From assembly GCA_921293015.1 (NCBI GenBank), contig OV121084.1:21580960-21644959 (forward strand): a stretch of DNA of 64,000 nucleotides, written 5' to 3'. The notes below the pieces were generated by a model that was not told the origin of the DNA, ran no database searches, and was given only the letters and a program-made list of their open reading frames with translations. Source of the DNA: Phorcus lineatus (Eukaryota > Mollusca > Gastropoda > Trochida > Trochidae). Below are positions 1 through 12,399 of the stretch, piece by piece; position 1 is the first letter of the stretch; each line of letters begins with the position of its first letter. Position numbers and translations under genes: made by a program.

Positions 1-127
1 AAATAAGATACTGTGATGTTTTCCTGCTTATTGATCTTGTATAAAATACTTATTCTTATTGTTAATATCTAACTGACTGGACTGAAAATATTTCATATTT
101 CCAAATTGACAGACAACATGTGACGTT

Positions 128-245
128 ATGAAGAAGAATGAGTTCTTATGGATAGTCAACTTCTTTATTGCATGTATCTACACCGAAATGTCACAATCCA
201 TGCAATAAAGAAGTTGACTATCCATAAGAACTCGTCCTTCTTCAT
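128..245. repeat. long hairpin (47-bp arms, 24-bp loop)
   Basis: The arms at 128-174 and 199-245 are inverted copies with only about two mismatches over 47 bp, separated by a 24-bp loop. There is no coding potential and no evident target duplication outside the arms. A transcript would fold into a long, almost perfect stem. Unlike the other long hairpins in this window, its centre lacks the CpG-rich GCGAG motif. It could be a fold-back MITE or a local inverted duplication. Confidence 0.85.
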
Positions 246-2840
246 CAATCCAGCTTCTAAAAATGCCCCTCAAGAAGTTGTGAGACGTTATGGCAATTCA
301 GCGATTCAATTTCATGTTTGATACAAACATTACACGATTTGTTGCATAACAAAACATTGGCTTTGTTTTAGAAACCTGTCATAATGTAGCAAAGATTTGG
401 AATATGTCATTTTAATTCAACAAGAAGTGTGCATAAGTGTGAATAACCGCAACATAACAACGCTAGCTTACATTTGACATGTAATGACTCAAAAGCAAAG
501 CTCTAACAAAAACAAAAACTGGGCGGCACATGGCAATGATGTAGTACTGATATCGATTACGTCATTGACTAGATAAGTACAGATTTAAAAATACATTAAG
601 GTATAAAAAATGTCAATTTTGAATTTGTTAGAAAGTACTACCATAGAATTACCAAAACTGTGTTGTTATTGAAGTAATAATAAATACGTAACTGATATGT
701 ATGGTAACACCATAACGTACATTGAATTTAAAACTTAACAAATACTAATTGTTTTCAATAAAGCCATAATAATGTCTTTACATTTGATTACTCTCAAAGA
801 GATCGACTTCAATTCTTCGACCACTTTGTACCCGAAGCAAGTTTATAGGGATGTCATAGACTTAGTTTAAACAGCTTTAATGTTGTATTCCCTGTTTTCT
901 GGTCAATAGGGAAATAAGATGATATAGCGACAATGACCTGATAAGAAAGCTTAGTTAGGAGGCTGCTGCAGAAATTTTTAATTTTACAGAAGTCTTCATT
1001 TAATGCTGTAACTAATTGATAGCAGCTGGGGTATGTTCCCAATGTAACTGGTTCTGTTGGACTACTCTAGTATACTAGCAAATACTTGAACACTTGAACA
1101 CTAACTTCTCAACTCATCCTATCTTAGATTAATGTGTTGTTTTGTAAACAATGCAACAATATTTGGTTCATTATTCCACTCTCATACTGATGTTAAAGCT
1201 TTTTGAAAGTTAAATTCTATATCAAATGAAATCACAGTTTTTGCAATTAAATGAAGTGAATTCAGTTATCTATAATGCCTACGACGCCGTTGTTGTAAGG
1301 GTTAAGATTCAGGTTTTCGACAATCGTATTTAGTAATATAATCTTGAAAGCAATGTTTACCCCAAATCACTCACATACATGATAAATAATATAATAAATA
1401 ATGTAAAAACTTTTGTTATCTTTTTGTTAATTATTTCACATGACAAGTAAAACACATTATATCTTATATTTTCATCGTTTCTTATCAGTTGTAGTGCTAT
1501 AACAGTTTTAAGAATAAATAATGTTGCCTATATATATATATGTTAACTTACTGATGCTGAAAAATCATTTTTTTCACAATGATGAAAATCAAAATGCTTT
1601 TTTCCACATTATATCATATACGGTTTAACAATTAAACACCAAGTAGATCCGCGTATAAACATTGTTGCCTATTGTTTAGAAGTCAGTTATGTCATTTACT
1701 CAGTCGTATTCGGCTAATTTTACAAATCAAAGGTTATGTTTAATCTAATGTTGAAATTTACTGCTTCCATAACAATGTAGCTGTGTTAAAAGCTTAGACG
1801 AGGGACTCTCTGAACTCAATTAAGTCTCTATAAAAGCTAGAAAAAGAATAAACCTCTGTTCTGTTTGGGTGTCAAAGCTTTAAAGCCTGCAGAGGAACTG
1901 TGGACACCAATCCCCTTTTTTACCCCCTTTGCTTGTCTGACTACCTTAGCTGGTTTGAGCGTTTCTCACATTGAGCAATAATCTTTGCAGAATTAATTCA
2001 GCCTAACTTTTATCCCCTTGTACTTTAGATATTGTTAATTATCCCATTTTTAACTTAATCTTTACTAAACGAGTTACAATTGTAGCTTGGAATGAAATGT
2101 TCTTGTACGCATACTTTTGTACAATATGTTGTACATAGTCATAAGGCTGGGAAATCTTGAATCCGTTAGTCTTGTTGTTCTTGTTCAGCAATCATTAGTT
2201 GCGCAGTGTCATTACAGACAACATGTGTGGTCGTCTTCAATGAAGTCGATAACGCACCATAAAATGGCCGCTAACACAGCGCACAATTTGATTTAAGTTT
2301 TGGGATAGACCTGACAGAAAAAAAAGCGATTTGGACATATATGATTAGGAAAATTAGATTCACAGAATTAGGAAATAAAACTTAGTGTTAATCGCTTGGA
2401 TTTAAAAAAAAATATTTCCTAATTTTATGGATTATTCTTGTGCGACGATGCACCTTGATGGTCTAAATGTTAATTTCACTTATGCTCTATTTCATTCAAA
2501 TTAATTCAAACATAAGAAGGGATGAGCATAGATCATGCATATATTTTGGTCAAGCAAGCCTGTAGAACAAGCACTTATATGAGATGAATGGCCTTAGATA
2601 ACGGCGACTCTGATTGGTAAATGTCATGATGAATCTCATTGGTTAACTGGCTAAGAACATTTCCAGTCTCGCTTAACGTGGGGAGTAAAATGTGTATAGC
2701 ACATAGTAAGTGTGCTAAAATACACGTAAAACACCCCAAAACGAGGACTTCTCTAATATTGATTAAAAAGCCGTCTTACATATCACTGTTGTAAAAAAAA
2801 AACTAACAATGTGAGGACCAGAGTGCAAGTCCTCAGATTC
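246..2840. other. AT-rich stretch, nothing recognised
   Basis: No protein family, RNA gene or clear repeat was seen. Open frames are short and have no recognisable composition. A short TA run lies near 1531-1542. Confidence 0.6.
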
Positions 2841-2898
2841 CTAAACGTCCTCGGTTCGTTGGTGTGCTTTCAATAGTAGGTCCTTGCAATGTTGTAAA

Positions 2899-3150
2899 AA
2901 CACACGCACACACACACACCAACATGCATACATACATATATACCAACACACACACATACCCATACATACCTCAACCTGTAAACACCTATCAATCAACCTA
3001 CAGACATACAAAACTGCAGACATACCTACATGCATACATACATTCATACATATAATCTCATACAAAACTACATACCGAAATACATACCTACATACCGACA
3101 TAATAACATACATACATACATACATACATACATACATACTCATCAAACCT
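2899..3150. repeat. CA / CATA simple-sequence tract
   Basis: The tract begins as (AC)n and passes into interrupted (CATA)n, with the purest stretch at about 3104-3138. Open frames on both strands here (Thr/His/Tyr/Ile-rich one way, Met/Tyr/Val/Cys-rich the other) are artefacts of the 4-bp period and not genes. Confidence 0.9.
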
Positions 3151-6100
3151 ATATACACACCCAAAAGAAATATACATCACTAAAAATTCCTGAGACATCA
3201 AGCTCCCTTTCATCCATACTTGTATATATATCAAAGTAAAATAATAGTAATAATATATACACGAGTGGTTATTTATGAGCAAGTCTTCTATTCATCATAT
3301 TGGATAGAGTTGCTCCCAAGTGAGGCTGCAAGTTGTACATGCTAAATCTATATTGTTACAGGACTGTTATTGGCCGTGCTTGATATACGATGCGCTCAGC
3401 TTGTTCAGTAAAGCAATATTTCGAATAAACTCTTATATTAATAATAGTATTTATCCTCAAAACTTATGATTACTTAAGGCTGACCAGTTCCATTTAGGGG
3501 GAGAAGGAAAACAAGATGATTTGTTGTTAAGGCCCGCATTTAGCGGACAAGTTTATTGACATAACAACAAAAAGTAACAGTCTTATTCTCAAATGAATTT
3601 TTAGAAATTATTAGCACCCCCAAAGGTGGGGACAATAATAGCGCCAAAATAGTGGAACACTATACCCCGCAGACAGCCTTAGTGACAATTAATAAACTAT
3701 ATTGAAACTCCTCATAAGTCTTTGATCACAACGATTACTTTACATTAGGTCATCAAACCGTACAGACCACTTTAAAGATACAAGGGAAAGTTGTCACTTA
3801 GTTGATTCACAGCTGACACGACACGACATGTTATTATGCTCAACTGTCCTTTACCCGGTAGATAATTGAATGTTAATGATCACATGTGTCAAGTGTCCAA
3901 GCACAAGACCACAGCCTTATGAATCATCTGAACCAAGCGTTCTTCGATCGGAAATCCGACTAGATGGCTGAAATTAAACAACAAACAGCAGATTCCTTTC
4001 CCGACATTACACCTTCTAATAACAATGTCAAATAATTAACTGCAACATGCAACTTTTTCTAATAACATATTTACAGTAATACCTTGATACTTCTATTATC
4101 ATAAGTCTCAGCTAGGTATCAGGGTTTTCATTAAGAGCCGGCTGCCGGCGTAAACGGCCGCTTATTATCACAACAGCGCCGGCTACTTTTCCTCAAATAT
4201 AATTTTTATGAAATAAATAAGTATCATACAAAATTTGTCAATAACAATCAAAGACGTAGAAAATAACGACTATTGATTAATATTAATGTATTGAAAATAT
4301 AGCCCGTCCACAAGTCTCAACTGTCAGAAAATCGCAGGCAATTTATTTTAAGTTTTACATGCAGTTACTATACCCTCCCGCCGATAACTTCAAGTTTCGG
4401 TTTCGGTTTACAAGCTCCATGCATCGATTTAGCTACAAGATTTATTATGAAACAAGCCAACTATGTTTGGAGCTTGCATTAAGGAAGGGGGTGCAAAATA
4501 ACAGCAACCTCTATCATCATATCTGCAGTGATAGCGAAAAGAAAACAGACAGCTTGATCTTTTGGCATTTTTGACAGGGTAAAACAACTTTCTTGGCGTG
4601 TGCCAAGTAGTTGTAACGCATCATTAACTGTATCCAATGAAACAAAATTTCACAAGCCCGTCGGACTACTAACTCTTATCAATTTTTTCTTTGGAAGACG
4701 TTTATTGCTTCAAATAAGGTTTTGAAAACATTAAATAGTCTATTATTCATATGGGAATGGGAAACAATGGGAATTTTGAAGGTAGGTTGAATTATCAAAG
4801 ATTATTTCTAAAGGACTAACATCAGTCTGTTGAGGAACCAGGAGTGGGAATTACCGGTCTATTTATAGATTGATGAACCAAACAAGAAAATTACTTGAAT
4901 TCATTTCAATATCAAAGGCAAAATCTAATTAAATATTGCTATGAATGTTCAAGAAATATGCTCAAGATGATGAATATCTTCATACTTCCATAAAATTTAA
5001 CCATCAGTACATTACTGTTAAAAAGAATTCAGTTAGGACATGACAAAGTCGGCAAATCAACTGTGACAATCTACTGATGGGAACATCCACTTGTTAAAAG
5101 GGGAGACAGGTGTAATAACTTCTTCTCAAAATATTTGTACATTTATTCAAATCAAGGTGACTTATCTAAAGCAATGAAAATAATCAAATATTCTAAAATA
5201 AATTCAAGACATTTTGAGTCATTTAAAACATAACTGTCAACCCATATTCTGTAATAGACTCTTCTAGCAAGGTTTTCATGGAATTAGGTCAAGGTATTTC
5301 CTGTCGAAGTAGTGGATGGATACAGCTTGGTGACTGCTTCATATTTAGTTACAGAATTGATGTTATTCTAAAATCATAATAGATCAAAATAGCAATGTGT
5401 GTACTTTGAGAAATTGATAATGAAAATATAAAAATTTATATATGTCTGCACTTTGTACTACAGGTAAAAGAATGTGCCAATATTTACCCATTATGTGGTG
5501 GGATATTTAGGTTACTTTATAATATATGAGTTCATGTGGTATACAATATATGTCAGATCAACAGTTCAAATCAGAACTTTTAAAATCATGCCTTGATAAA
5601 TCTAAAAGAAAAGTTACATTGAATTCATAGAAACACTAGCTATAATTTTGTTCTCATAAACTTGTCATCACTATCATATTATTCAAACACACAGGTTTAT
5701 TAAGAATTATCTCTGGACATGTCAACAACTTAAGACTAGGCTGAAAATAATGCAATTGACTGTTGATGGTTTGAATAATATTAAATTTCTCGGGCTAGTT
5801 GAATTGTTTGTGCGCTAGTGACATTTTAAAGTTACTAGCCCGAAAGGCGTGTGGTAGATTTTGGTTAGTTTCTAGCCCTGACTGCCGATGAGTAAAAAGT
5901 TGCATAATTAAATAAAATGCTGTAGATTGCAAATGTTTTGGATTTTTATTTTTTTAAAAAGATACAATGAAAAGATTTTTAACTACAAATAAATATCTTT
6001 TTGTCAATCAGTTTCAGTGTAAATAATGAATATATATCATATTTTTGTTATGGAACTAATATTTTCGTGCAAGATACAATAGTTACTCATATGTGTAATT

Positions 6101-6574
6101 TTTTTAGTCTAGATTATAATCTACCACATTCCATTTAATTTTAGATAATGAGTTGATTTACGAAATTGTTTTGTCTCCTACAGTTGACAGGTTGATAGTC
6201 TTAGTTCTAATTTTGAAATTGATGAAATTGGTATATGAGTGACTTGTCAAAGGATTGATTTAATCTTGATCAAAGTATTCGTTTGTTTCTCTTGTTCATT
6301 TGTTAAGAACTGTACTGCTATCATAAACTTTGTATTTTGAATGATTATCTTAATAAATTTTATTAGCTGTCATGAATCAAGATAGCTGTAAAAAAAACAA
6401 AAAAACCATCTTAAAATCTTTTTTGGAAGTGTGGTATGTGAGATACATCTGTAGCAGGAAAACACCTCAACCAGAATCTTACATATAAAATCTGCAATTT
6501 ATATTCAATACACAAATCTAAATTCAAGCCCAAGTGTGCTTAAAATGGCACTATTGCATGCTTAAAACTACAAA
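3151..6574. other. AT-rich stretch with two small GC-rich inverted patches
   Basis: No gene was recognised. Two patches stand out from the AT-rich surroundings. At 4136-4184, GCCGGC-type blocks face each other. At 5791-5842, CGGGCTAGT pairs with ACTAGCCCG, with an inner GCTAGTGAC/GTTACTAGC pair. Both look like old MITE remnants, but I cannot assign them. Confidence 0.5.
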
Positions 6575-6582
6575 TTTTCTAT

Positions 6583-6704
6583 GGGGGAGGCCCCCCAAAC
6601 CCCCACCAATGGGAGGGCGCACCCTCCCATACTCTCCCCACGACGTCTACGCCGTCGTTATGACCCTTGCGGGGTCATGGGCCTCTAACTTTCTTGGTTA
6701 GGCC
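6583..6704. other. run of five GC-rich stem-loops
   Basis: Within about 120 bp there are consecutive self-complementary blocks: 6583-6596 (GGGGG/CCCCC), 6610-6629 (TGGGAGGG-CGCA-CCCTCCCA), 6640-6658 (ACGACG/CGTCGT), 6660-6678 (ATGACCC/GGGTCAT) and 6680-6704 (GGCCT.TAAC/GGTTAGGCC). The flanks are AT-rich. The order of stems looks like a structured RNA or the end of a transposon, but I do not recognise the family. Confidence 0.5.
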
Positions 6705-7060
6705 TCTTACCTAATTATTTAATGAAAAGGCTGAGGTATGCTTTTAGAACTGATTACACAACATGATATATATGAACATAACATACAATGCATGTAAAAC
6801 TGCCAAGTTCTTACTAATAGAAATTTGATAGAATGCCTACGTTTTTGCCCATGTGAAAACCGAAAGCTTCCATCTGAACTTAATATAACTGTGTGACTGG
6901 AGATTTATTGCCCCAGTGAATAAAAGACCAATCACAAGTTAACATACAAGACCGCCGGTCGATTTTGCCCATGCTAAAAACAACCGGGGCAGTATATATA
7001 ATTTTAAGCACTTATAATAATAGCATACTATAACCGACAGCAGATCCTGGTTCATTTGGT
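6705..7060. other. probable 3' flank of the YR retrotransposon
   Basis: No coding signal. This lies directly downstream of the recombinase part of the minus-strand element, so it may hold that element's terminal sequences. I could not define a repeat end. Confidence 0.35.
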
Positions 7061-7988
7061 TCACAGCTGTATCCTTACGTAGGATTTGAAAGCATCAGAG
7101 CTCCAACGGCCCCTCTGCCTAATTTTTGCATCAGACCAGCCTTTTCGAGCAGCAGAGCTTGCTGCACCTATTCTGAAACGGTGACCCTTATATCTAGAAG
7201 AGTTTAGCTTAATAAAGCCAAGAACATTCTTTAAGGTTTCACTGAATTTCGATCTCGAAATTGGGCGAAAACTGCTGTCACAGAATATGGCCCTGCTGAG
7301 AGAGACCTCACAGAAAGGTAATCGTGCAAGGCTGCAACCGGGCATAGCTGATGGTTTAGTCGTTCCAGTGTTACAAGTTTTGAAGAATTTGATTTGTTAT
7401 GCTTAAAATTGGAAATACTTATGTACGCCGCATCATCAGAGAAAGAAACATCTTGCACCTGCAAAGATGCTGGTAGTCCCTGATTCTGCAACGTAAGTTC
7501 TCCAATACGGAAGAAACCGTGAAAGGCTACGAGAAACATTGAACGCTATAAAGATTGTTCAAAAGGCCTACTGATAACTACACATAATGCCTTAGTCATT
7601 TCCCCCAAAATATCTTCTGTGATCGGCAGTCTATTGTCAATTTCACCGTACAAGCAGTTAGCTCCCTGCAGTAATTTCTGTAATTCTCTTGTAAACCGCA
7701 AATCTTGTGTATGTAGCCTAGTGCCGAAATGTAAGTTCTCATTGTAGCAGGAGATAATTTCTGATGGAACATAAATGCTACAAAAAGTGACCAGTTTGAT
7801 GCTGCTATCGGAAGAGTTGCTTCCTTTCGTAAACAATTTGTACAGAATTCTACAAACAAGTGCCACGCTCTTTTGTACGTGCACTGACTTTTAACACTAA
7901 GTGCTGCACCCATTAGTGTGCCTACATGAACTGAAAGTTCTCTGGAAGAAGGGATGGAGGGATTTGCGTTTTGAACCTGTCTTCCCAA
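7061..7988 (-). pseudogene. tyrosine recombinase region of the YR retrotransposon
   Basis: The N-terminal core-binding part resembles SAM-like helices (SQCTYKRAWHLFVEFC). The catalytic part carries the family's HxxR (HRFRIGAAS) and terminal Tyr context (GRWSSDAFKSYVR). In live elements this enzyme integrates a circular DNA copy by strand exchange, without a DDE integrase. The region is broken. Confidence 0.8.
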
Positions 7989-8911
7989 ACTGCCTGAGAA
8001 AGGAATTTTGTTATCTGCAACCGAGAAAGCAAGTCCGCCGAGGTGTTAAAACAACCTGGAATATGCTCGGCCCTAAAGTGAATATTGTATTCCATACATG
8101 CTAAAACTAAGCCCCTAACGATCGCCATTATCATCGGATCCTTAGATGATTGCTTGTTGATAATATACACTAAAGCCATGTTGTCTGTATGAAACAAAAT
8201 ACACTTATCCCTCAATTCTGCGGACCATAGTTTTACTGCAACCATGATAAGAAAAAGTTCCAATAAAGTTATGTTCCACGACTTCAGATTATCCGGCCAC
8301 AGACTGTATGCCCATTTTGAGTTTAATATTAAGCCGTATCCTGTAGATGCCGCCGCATCTGTAAACAAATGTAGCGAGGTATTGGATTGCCAAATTTGTT
8401 TAAGGAGAAGAGATTTACCATTATGATTGCTGACTAGATCTAACCATAATTTCAAATCCGCCCTTGCTTCTTTGTTTAACCTAATTCTAGACTTCCCTAC
8501 AGGGAAGGACAAGTTATGAATCATTCTGAATTGACCTGGAGTTTTCTTTGGACATAAACCTAAAGGAGACAAGTGTAAATGGCCAAATGGGGAATGCTTG
8601 AATGGACCAGCTATCCTGCCCATTAACAGTTCCTTATCTAATTTCCTCTGGACTTCCTGAGGATTGGTTTTAGCGCTGTTTAAAGAAGTTTCAGTTGAAA
8701 CCAAATCACCTCCTTCGTACTCTAGACGAAAACCATGTTTAAATCCCTGAATAAGATAAGACGCTAATTCAGGATTGTAACCCTGTAACCAAAACTCTAA
8801 TCTATCTGCGTTTACTGGGGAAGGGAGACGACCTTGGCCCGTGTTGGGAGTCTTTAAACTTTTGACTACATTTGATTGAACTATGGTTACCTCCGCACTG
8901 GGGGCACGCAT
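7922..8911 (-). pseudogene. reverse transcriptase / RNase H region of the YR retrotransposon
   Basis: The start of the reverse transcriptase domain is visible (PKKTPGQFRMIHNLSFP), and the RNase H-like domain is clear (HLFTDAAASTGYG, FHTDNMALVYIIN, HIPGCFNTSADLLSR). The linked order and these RNase H motifs match DIRS-order pol. The polymerase part is shorter than in the family, so it is not functional. It runs straight on into the recombinase region. Confidence 0.8.
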
Positions 8912-9756
8912 GACTAAATCTGCAGGATTGTGCGTCCATGCATTGCAATCCCTTATGGAATTTGAAACAGAAACACCTCAGTACCAATTGTTTTGCTGGA
9001 TATCTGACTCTCTGAAAGTTCTGACTAGAGTTGGGACGAAAAGAACCCTTCACAAATGTAAGTGACTGAAACCAAAGTTCCCAATGGACCATTTCCCAGT
9101 CTACCTTGTTTACGACCCTCAGTGTTCTAAATGTAACATCATAAGAATTCCAGTTTCCCCCTTTCTGATTCAAATCTCTAATAATGCTGATGTACTTCAG
9201 CATTGCTTGTGTTTGCTCTGGATACTTCTGAAGATATATCGCCATATAAACATGAAAGGCTGTAAGCCATCTGTCTATCGACAATGCAACGCTCTTAGAT
9301 GGGCCAGGAAAGCAAATTGACTGCCCTTCTAAATTGATAACAAATTTCTGTTGCTTAACATTGTCAGTTAATAACGACGACATTTCAACAAAATCATTGT
9401 TCCAAATCTTTTATTTCATTTTATCAGAAACCCTAGTACCCAGAGGAATAGAACCCGTTTTAAACAGTTCAAAATCTTACTGACAAAGAGACATTGTCTA
9501 CAGTAAAGGGATTAATGATCTCCTCACCGTCATCAACGATGCGGACCACTGAATTCTGGACATCTTTAGTGACTTCCGGTTGTGCAACCGGGGCAGGTGC
9601 CGAGATGATTTTCTCATACGAAGCAGTCGAAGTCTTCAATCGCTTCGGTCATGTCTGAGATAAGGCTTGACCAACACAGTCAGGGGGCCCGGTCACCAAA
9701 GATGTCCGATCCACTTCGCGGACCACACGTTTCTTACCCCGAGGAAGACGGGGCAT
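8802..9756 (-). pseudogene. gag-like region of the YR retrotransposon
   Basis: It begins near 9756 with a basic stretch (MPRLPRGKKR), followed by a helical region and then a Cys/His-rich segment (CFKFHKGLQC ... CPQCGGNHSSIKC) typical of zinc-binding gag tails in DIRS-order elements. It overlaps the reverse transcriptase region that follows. Family-level identification is fairly secure; the exact clade is not. The coding region is no longer intact. Confidence 0.7.
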
Positions 9757-10157
9757 CTTCCAAGATTATCTAATAACATAATTTAAAGGAAAACCAGTTT
9801 CTGCTTACTTTATATAGAACCGCATAACGTTATCATAAAAAGTGGTAATCATGAAGTTTCAAACTAGACGTTAGCTATCATCAATGCTGATGGGTAATAT
9901 ATTGATGTTAAGCATAGTTGCAAATGTCATAGATCACATGCAATAACAATTGAAATTAATGCGCTAAAATTATACGAATATCATATCATAGTAACTAAGA
10001 TTGCTATGGCCAAGCAACTAACAAACGACACTGATGTAAATTTGTTGAGAAGCAACATATGTCATGAGGGTCAAAGAACGTCGAACTCAAATTACAGCGC
10101 GTTCAACAAGTTACATGATACTTGTACAAGATAAAAGATAAAATAAACACTGCCGTA
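9757..10157. other. putative leader region of the YR retrotransposon
   Basis: AT-rich DNA with no coding signal, upstream (minus-strand sense) of the gag-like region. No repeat pair with the other side of the element was found. Confidence 0.3.
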
Positions 10158-10436
10158 GACTAGACCCAAGCTAGTCAACATGAATAGCAGAAGAAGCCAG
10201 CCAAAATTATACTAGACCAACGCTAGTACCAAGCTAGTCAATAATGTCAAATGAATACTAGACGAAGCTAGCACATATATGTACATAAACAGCTGGCCAA
10301 ATATATAGTACTATATACTTATAGTACATGATAATCAGTAACAAAAGAGATAAACAAGACTACACAAGTCAAATCTAATGGCTAAAAAATATACTAGACC
10401 AACGCTAGTAAAAACAGACTAGACCAAAGCTAGTCT
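10158..10436. repeat. five ACTAG-spacer-CTAGY inverted sites
   Basis: Five short palindromes with a central spacer lie at 10158-10176, 10210-10228, 10257-10272, 10392-10410 and 10416-10436. Each has arms of 5-7 bp (core ACTAG/CTAGT, CTAGC in the third) around a 6-7-bp asymmetric spacer close to ACCAACG (variants ACCCAAG, ACGAAG, ACCAAAG). Half-sites also occur near 10233. Arm-spacer-arm geometry with an asymmetric 6-8-bp spacer is what tyrosine recombinases use as core sites. The cluster sits between a DIRS-order element and a Crypton, so a recombinase-binding role is an attractive inference, but it is unproven. Confidence 0.6.
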
Positions 10437-10581
10437 CGAAACAAAGAAACAAAGAGGCAGTTTCATTACAATACAAATTAGCAACGAATGCGCGTTACCG
10501 AAGAAATTAAAAATCAGTGGTAAGTCTGTTTATTACATACCCATGTAATCTTATGACAGTAATACGTAATGAAATACAATG

Positions 10582-10632
10582 AATTCCGTATTGCACTCCT
10601 CAATCCGTGTTGCACTCCGTATTGCACTTCTC
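10582..10632. repeat. three CCGTRTTGCACT short repeats
   Basis: CCGTATTGCACT, CCGTGTTGCACT and CCGTATTGCACT occur within about 50 bp, roughly 250 bp before the Crypton coding region. They might belong to the Crypton's 5' end; nothing else supports a role. Confidence 0.5.
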
Positions 10633-10839
10633 ACGGAACTACTTTCTCAGCGAGAGAGGTGTCATGTCAGTTATTTTTAGAATTTAGGTCAGGGGAAACC
10701 CCATATCAATAATGAAAACAAACGCACATAATTTGTTTCAGACATCCCTGAGTGTTTTTATCAGAATAAATTTACATTGTTTCACAATTATAGATAAAAA
10801 ATATTAACAAATTAAATTAATTACATTACGTCATTTCTC

Positions 10840-12399
10840 GTGAACCGTCGTCTGCTTTCTGTGTGGTCAAGATGGCCGAAAACATGTTTTGTTGATGAAG
10901 AAGACATTGACCAGTGTATTATCGAAAATTTGTTCAATTTTGACATGGGGTATACACAAAATGAAGCAGACACTTCGCCGATCGCAACGAAAAGTATTAC
11001 CGATCTCAAAAAGTACATCGACAGTAAGAAGAGTGTGAATACCGTCAAGAAAACAACAAGTGTAATCACAAAGTTTGCAACTTACCTGAGGGAAAACAAT
11101 GAAGAGTGAAGAGTTTTAGATATCCCGGCTCCGGATCTTGATGTTTACATCGGTTCCTACCTGTTGACACTGAGAAAGAAAGATGGATCTCTGTTCGAAC
11201 CCGATACTTTGACTTCATATCACCGTGCCATCGACAGGTATCTCAGAGAGAATGACTATCTGCACAACATCATCAGATCGGATATTTTCAAGACAAGTCG
11301 TCGCGTTCTTGAAGCAAAACGCAAAGAGCTAAAACAACAGGGCAGGGGAAATCATCCGAATAATTCCGAATCTCTGTCAAGAGAAGACGAAGATCGCCTG
11401 TGGAATGCACGTGAGTTCGGGTCGCACACACCAACTGCCATGATCAACACATTGTGGTATTTCTTCACCAAGATGTTCGGTCTGAGAGGACGAGACGAAA
11501 GTCAACAACTTCGTTGGGGAGATGTTCATTTGAAGACAGACTCCAATGGATGTGAATACCTGGAATTTTGGGAACGATCGACAAAAACACGTGATGGCAA
11601 TTCTGCTGACAGTCGGATGTTTAACCCGAAAATCTTTGCTGGTAATTCCGATAGATGTATTGTTACTGTCTACAAAGCATTCAGGGTCCAGAGACCGCCA
11701 GGTATGATGTTGGACGATGCACCCTTTTACTTGGCAATTAATCACAGGTGAAAATATGACGGTCCGTGGTTCCCGAACATGCCTCTTGGTGTAAATACAC
11801 TTGGGTCTTGTTCAGGTCTTGTTGGAAAACTAACGAATCACAGCGCAAGGAAATCCATGTGCACTCAACTGCTTCATGCCGGTGTAGAACCAACCACGAT
11901 TTGTCAGCTATCTGGACACAAAAACGTCAATAGTTTAAATAAGTATGCCGTTGCATCAATCCCCATGCAGAAACAAATGTGTGATATTTTGTCTGAAGGT
12001 CAGAGTAAATCCCTTGTGCCTGTCACTAATTCCACTGTGAAAAAACATAAGTCTTGTGATTCTGTATCATTACACAAAACCGCTGTCAGTTCTGCCACAT
12101 ATGGCAGTGACATAGTTTCAAGGGGTCAAAGTATGACTTCCGGTCTATTCAGCGGCAGCAACATTCACGGGGGATCGTTTCATATTAACTTCAACTTTTC
12201 CTCACAAACAAATTCAATGAATGTCCCTCCAAATGTAGACGTGCCATCATTGATAGTGATTCAGATTCTGAGTGAGTACTGTCATTTCCTCTCGTTGAAC
12301 TGTTCTGCAACGTCATCTCTCTGCGTTCACATGTTCACGTTTGAATACGTTGTGAACGAACTTTGCCGAATGTCAACGAATGTTTACAGTTATGAATGA
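10840..12399 (+). pseudogene. Crypton tyrosine recombinase (DUF3504-like), lightly broken
   Basis: The product is a Crypton-type recombinase with the conserved Arg in FGLRGRDESQQLRW, HxxR in NHSARKSMCT, and His...Tyr in SGHKNVNSLNKYAVAS. Cryptons are DNA transposons that move by a tyrosine recombinase; the catalytic fold is shared with host DUF3504 proteins. The reading frame holds two in-frame TGA codons, at 11107-11109 and 11749-11751. An ATG at 10872 opens MAENMF in another frame, which looks like the natural start separated by a small indel. Near the 3' end another frame reads IIDSDSDSE and stops at 12275, a more likely natural C terminus than the present 12399. About four lesions in ~480 codons suggest fairly recent inactivation. 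Confidence 0.85.

Larger units (their letters stand above)
7061..9756 (-). mobile_element. tyrosine-recombinase (DIRS-order) retrotransposon, fossil
   Basis: On the minus strand the order is a gag-like region with a Cys/His zinc-binding stretch, then reverse transcriptase/RNase H, then tyrosine recombinase. This order, with a tyrosine recombinase instead of a DDE integrase, is diagnostic of DIRS-order elements (DIRS, PAT, Ngaro-like); I cannot say which. It is broken, with several breaks, and shorter than a complete element. Terminal repeats were not found with confidence. The ACTAG/CTAGT sites at 10.16-10.44 kb lie just upstream of its gag end. Treated as an old element. Confidence 0.8.

Noticed and set aside
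2841-3282. Overlapping Thr/His/Tyr-rich and Cys/Met/Tyr-rich frames
   Set aside because: Artefacts of the CA and CATA microsatellite.
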